Source of the DNA: JBEKDJ01 sp050014415
GTDB lineage: Bacteria; Desulfobacterota; BSN033; UBA1163
Direction: 5' to 3'
NCBI GenBank assembly: GCA_050014415.1
Contig: JBEKDJ010000031.1
Span: 1-25,106, forward strand
Length of the DNA: 25,106 nucleotides
In this document: piece by piece, positions 21,793 through 25,106 of the stretch
Layout: every line of letters starts with the position of its first letter
Numbering within the stretch: position 1 is the first letter of the stretch
Made by a program: the position numbers and the translations under genes
The notes under the pieces: model-generated
What the model was told of the DNA's origin: nothing
The model's database searches: none
Seen by the model: the letters and a program-made list of their open reading frames with translations, nothing else

Positions 21793-22550
21793 TGTCATTA
21801 AGGTATGGCGTTCTAAGCCTTTTTGCGCTCTTTGCGATTCTCCTTCTCGTTCTTGAGAATTACGAGACGTGGACTCTTCCCGTTCAAGTCTTTCCTGAGA
21901 AAGGGGCGACCAAAAAGTCCGTACGAAAGACCGAGAGCCCTCCGACAGTGGTAGGCCAGAAAGAGCCCCCGGACATCCAATCTTATATCTTCATCTCTCA
22001 AAATAATGTCTTTAGCCCTGAGAGGAAAGAATTCCCCATCATACCTCTTCCCTCTTCTGTGCCACCGCCCATTGTGCGTCCCCTGATTATTTTGTACGGG
22101 GTGACGATTGCCGGTGATTATCAATCTGCCTCCATCGTCAATCCGGGGAAACCTCGCATGAAAGGGGAGAGGGAGATGATAAACGTGAAGGTGGGGGATC
22201 AAATCGGAGGATTCAAGGTGGCAAAGATATTGCCTGATCGAATTGTGATGGAAGGGCCGGCAGATTCTTTTGAAATTCTTCTTTACGATCCAAGGACGCC
22301 AAAACAAAGAACCTATGCTAAGACAGAGGTACAGCCTACCACCATCACAAGTACTCTCCCTACTCCACCTCCACTCACAACAGCAGCAGCGCCTACACCA
22401 ATGACTCCCATGGGAGCGACAGCAAAGCCTGGAGAAAGTATCAGTGGAGGGGTTCTTGAGGCTCCGGTACCGAGACCGATTACATCCACTCCTATACCCA
22501 GCGCTCGGTCAAGGAGATTTTATGGGCCAAGACCGCCTGGAGAAGATTAG
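21789..22550 (+). CDS. gspC: Type II secretion coupling protein GspC (no PDZ domain)
   Basis: This 253-residue protein has one N-terminal membrane helix (about 6-22), a linker, and a homology-region domain at about 65-168 (IFISQNNVFSPERKEF, IILYGVTIAGDYQSASIVNPG, VKVGDQIGGFKVAKILPDRIVM). In known systems this domain binds the N0 domain of the secretin. From about residue 180 the protein is a Pro/Thr/Ala-rich tail where many GspC proteins carry a PDZ or coiled-coil domain. The position just before gspD and after gspM supports the assignment. The start is ATG ATG at 21789, overlapping the gspM stop. The C-terminal tail is probably disordered. Confidence 0.85.
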   Translation: MMSLRYGVLSLFALFAILLLVLENYETWTLPVQVFPEKGATKKSVRKTESPPTVVGQKEPPDIQSYIFISQNNVFSPERKEFPIIPLPSSVPPPIVRPLIILYGVTIAGDYQSASIVNPGKPRMKGEREMINVKVGDQIGGFKVAKILPDRIVMEGPADSFEILLYDPRTPKQRTYAKTEVQPTTITSTLPTPPPLTTAAAPTPMTPMGATAKPGESISGGVLEAPVPRPITSTPIPSARSRRFYGPRPPGED

Positions 22551-22578
22551 CCTGATCAAGAAAGGAGTCCATAGAAGG

Positions 22579-24894
22579 ATGAAAAAGATGAGAGGGTCAT
22601 GGATAGGATTATTGATCCTATTTCTGATCATTGGGGAAATGTTGGTCGGTTTTGGGGAGAAGAGGTTACTAAAAGCAGAGCCAAATGGAGACCTTGGTCG
22701 GAAGACCAGGAGCCAATCAAACGTGGCGACTCCATCTTCTCAACCAGAGTCTCCCATTTCCGGAGCAGTGTCAGAGGTCCCAAAACCGGGAAGATTGACA
22801 GAACCTCAAATTCCAGCCTCACTGCCAGGAGTCACGCCTCCACCCCCAGTGCCAACCCGAACGACAGTCCCCACCCAAAAACCGACCCCGGCACCACCCC
22901 CTCAGCTTCAACCTCAAATTCAACCTCCACCTCAACCCCCGATAAGCCGCCCAGGGGTTCCAGGTGGATCAGGATTCGTCTTCAATTTCGACAATGCGGA
23001 TGTTTATGAAGTCATCCGGGTCATGGCAGAAATCATGAAGATAAACTATCTTATCGACCCCAAGGTTAAGGGAGTTGTTAATATCCATACCTCAGGCCAG
23101 ATCTCGACTGAAGATGTCTTTCCCATCTTTCAATCGATTCTTAAATTGAACGGCGCAACAGCCGTCAAGAAAGACAACCTCTATCAAATCGTTCCCTTCA
23201 GCGATGCAAAGAAATTGCCTACACTGCCGGTTGTGGCTGGCGATCAGGGGAAACTATTTCCAAGTGAAAAATATGAGATCGAAATCATTTCTCTGAGATA
23301 TATTCCTGTGACAGAAGTATCCAAACTGATCAAACCCTTTCTCTCAGATGGAGCAGACATTGTGGAGTACCCTCCAAGCAATATTCTCATCATCGGAGAC
23401 CTTGCCTCCAATGTGGGAAAATCCCTCGATGTCATCGGATTGTTCGATATCGATATCTTCACGGATTTGAGGGTCAGGATCTATCCCGTCCTTAATGCCG
23501 ATGTCACTGAAGTTGCCAAAGAGATGGAAAGAATCTTTGCTTCCTTTGAGGTATCCACAAAATCGGGGAGGGGAGTGGGGATCACCTTTACCCCCATCAC
23601 CCGGATTAATTCCCTTCTGGTTGTCAGTTCTATCTCCCACATCTTCGAAAAAGTGGAAGGGTGGCTCAAGGAACTTGACAGGATTCCCACGGAGGGGACA
23701 AGATTCAGTGTCTTTGTCTATTATGTCCAGAATGCGAAGGCTAAGGATTTGGCTGAGGTCTTGAAGCAGGTATTTGTGACAGCGAAGGAGAAGAAGTCTG
23801 AATTCAAAGAAAAAACTGTAACCCCTGAGCAACCTCCCGGACAAAGAAGCATTAGACCTTCTCCGACGCCTACGACTCCTTCAACAACAACCCAAGCGGA
23901 AGCAGGGGGAGTGCCAGAAGGGGAGATCAACATCGTTGTGGATGAGCAGAACAATGCTTTGGTCATCCGGGCGTTTTCCAGAGATTATAGAAGTATCCTC
24001 GAAACGATTAAGAAACTGGACATCTATCCCAGACAGGTACTGATTGAGGTCCTCCTGGCAGAGGTCACTCTGGACGATTCCAACAAATTCGGAATTGAGT
24101 GGGCAAGATTTATTTCAAGTAATCCTCCGAATGCACAGGAGATCACTTTGAATTCACAACCTCCTACTAATAGTACTACTGGTCTCTTTACTCCTTTCGG
24201 TCAAGCCATCGCCGCAGGTGGTGTGGGATATTCCATTGCAACACTGGGGGGGAAGTTTATGGCCGCCATCAATGCGGCAGCGTCCGAAGACCGATTGAAG
24301 ATTATTTCTTCTCCCCATATTATGGCTTCCAATAACAAAGAGGCTAAGATTCAGGTCGGATCGTCTCAACCCATCCTGACCAATACTTATACGACAGGGG
24401 TGACCACGGCTGAGAATACTTCGGTGGTCGAGGGAACGATCGAATATAAAGATATCGGCATTATCCTCACCGTCACTCCTCGCATCAGTGATGGAGGGTT
24501 AGTGACCCTGGAGATCAGCATTGAGGATAGCACCGTAAATGCTGCCGCCTTGCCTCTTGGAAACCTAGGGAATGTTCCTGTTTTCGGTAAGAAAACGGCT
24601 AAGACAGTCCTCTCTGTCTTGGAGGGACAGACCATTGTGATAGGAGGTTTGATTGAAGAGAGCAAAGAGGTAATCAAATCCGGGGTTCCTTTGCTGAGCA
24701 AGATTCCTCTTCTTGGTGCAATATTTGGTTCTCAGAGCTATACCAAGAAAAAAACAGAGCTGCTTGTATTAATGACGCCGCATGTTATTTCTGACCAGAA
24801 CCAATCAAATGCTGTCACTCAAGAGTTCAAAGAAAAGATCGAAGGACTCAAGAAAGAACTCAAAGAAGAGGAGAAGAAGAAAGAGAAGAAGTAG
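22579..24894 (+). CDS. gspD: Type II secretion outer-membrane secretin GspD
   Basis: This 771-residue secretin forms the outer-membrane channel. It has a signal peptide (MKKMRG plus a hydrophobic core to about 24), then a Pro-rich linker at 40-130 with no fold. N0 is at about 132-205 (GFVFNFDNADVYEVIRVMAE), N1 at 227-290, N2 at 297-365 and N3 at 375-470, with a Pro/Thr insert at about 416-445. The secretin domain is at about 475-740 (VLIEVLLAEVTLDD, TVTPRISDGGLVTLEI, KIPLLGAIFGS, LLVLMTPHVI). The end is a charged coiled tail (EGLKKELKEEEKKKEKK). I choose ATG 22579 over 22444 and 22522 because the earlier starts overlap gspC and would bury the signal peptide. No pilotin-binding S-domain is recognised. 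Confidence 0.95.
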   Translation: MKKMRGSWIGLLILFLIIGEMLVGFGEKRLLKAEPNGDLGRKTRSQSNVATPSSQPESPISGAVSEVPKPGRLTEPQIPASLPGVTPPPPVPTRTTVPTQKPTPAPPPQLQPQIQPPPQPPISRPGVPGGSGFVFNFDNADVYEVIRVMAEIMKINYLIDPKVKGVVNIHTSGQISTEDVFPIFQSILKLNGATAVKKDNLYQIVPFSDAKKLPTLPVVAGDQGKLFPSEKYEIEIISLRYIPVTEVSKLIKPFLSDGADIVEYPPSNILIIGDLASNVGKSLDVIGLFDIDIFTDLRVRIYPVLNADVTEVAKEMERIFASFEVSTKSGRGVGITFTPITRINSLLVVSSISHIFEKVEGWLKELDRIPTEGTRFSVFVYYVQNAKAKDLAEVLKQVFVTAKEKKSEFKEKTVTPEQPPGQRSIRPSPTPTTPSTTTQAEAGGVPEGEINIVVDEQNNALVIRAFSRDYRSILETIKKLDIYPRQVLIEVLLAEVTLDDSNKFGIEWARFISSNPPNAQEITLNSQPPTNSTTGLFTPFGQAIAAGGVGYSIATLGGKFMAAINAAASEDRLKIISSPHIMASNNKEAKIQVGSSQPILTNTYTTGVTTAENTSVVEGTIEYKDIGIILTVTPRISDGGLVTLEISIEDSTVNAAALPLGNLGNVPVFGKKTAKTVLSVLEGQTIVIGGLIEESKEVIKSGVPLLSKIPLLGAIFGSQSYTKKKTELLVLMTPHVISDQNQSNAVTQEFKEKIEGLKKELKEEEKKKEKK

Positions 24895-24897
24895 GGT

Positions 24898-25106
24898 ATG
24901 AAGAAAATTCTTGTCCTTGTGGTGATTTTGGGAATTGGGACACTGATCTCGAATGCCTCTTCCCAGGAAATGCTAGGCAATAAAGCCTTGACATTGGAAG
25001 AATGCATTCAATTGGCCTTAAAGAATCGACCCGAACTGGAGATGGCCACTCTGGATATTCTCAATGCGGAGTATCAGATCAAAGAGGCAAACTCCTACTA
25101 TTATCC
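24898..25106 (+). CDS. TolC-family outer-membrane protein (5' end only)
   Basis: ATG 24898 follows the gspD stop by three bases. The 69 complete codons show a signal peptide (MKKILVLVVILGIGTLISNA) with a likely cut near SSA/SSQ, then ALTLEECIQLALKNRPELEMA and a helical run. This is the typical first-helix signature of outer-membrane efflux (TolC-like) proteins. The gene runs off the window. It could belong to an efflux or type I export system read from the gsp operon. Ribosome binding may come from the purine-rich gspD end. Confidence 0.8.
   Translation, partial: MKKILVLVVILGIGTLISNASSQEMLGNKALTLEECIQLALKNRPELEMATLDILNAEYQIKEANSYYY

Overview
The window looks like chromosomal DNA from a Gram-negative, didermic bacterium with moderate GC content. 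The closest fit by gene style is a deltaproteobacterial (Desulfobacterota-like) lineage. The evidence is a complete type II secretion (T2SS) operon with PilM/PilN-type GspL and PilO-type GspM, a secretin, a TolC-family outer-membrane protein and an undecaprenyl-phosphate-primed polysaccharide locus. No rRNA or tRNA is visible, so the taxonomy is an inference.

Region 1 (1-2000) is an accessory patch. The 3' end of a membrane-protein gene stops at 123 and is followed by a perfect hairpin. Next comes a RES/Xre toxin-antitoxin pair on the + strand with a textbook promoter. Converging on it is a MntA-type nucleotidyltransferase antitoxin gene whose partner hepT is cut to 36 codons, exactly where the RES gene ends.

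Region 2 (2100-11990) is a surface or exopolysaccharide cluster on the + strand: UDP-GlcNAc 2-epimerase (wecB), four glycosyltransferases, a polyprenyl-phosphate sugar-1-phosphate transferase (initiating enzyme), and a Wzy/O-antigen-ligase-like membrane protein with an extra exported domain and C-terminal TPRs. Several genes overlap and use TTG starts behind strong ribosome binding sites. The spacers hold degenerate repeats and one 181-bp inverted-repeat element.

Region 3 (11991-12925) holds one unrecognised secreted protein on the minus strand and a 395-bp spacer with the likely promoter for the next operon.

Region 4 (12926-24894) is gspE-F-G-H-I-J-K-L-M-C-D, then the start of a TolC-family gene cut by the window edge. 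E is the ATPase, F, L and M form the inner-membrane platform, G-K are pseudopilins, C is the coupling protein and D is the outer-membrane secretin. Prepilin peptidase and pilotin are not in the window. The most unusual part is around gspI. A 48-bp direct repeat copies the end of gspI immediately in front of its own start, and a small relic with ribosome binding site, leader and RGFTPL motif followed by a stop lies between gspI and gspJ. Both look like collapsed pseudopilin copies. The GspK leader peptide is written in a degenerate interspersed repeat that occurs inverted between gspE and gspF.

No CRISPR array, prophage or intact insertion sequence was seen.
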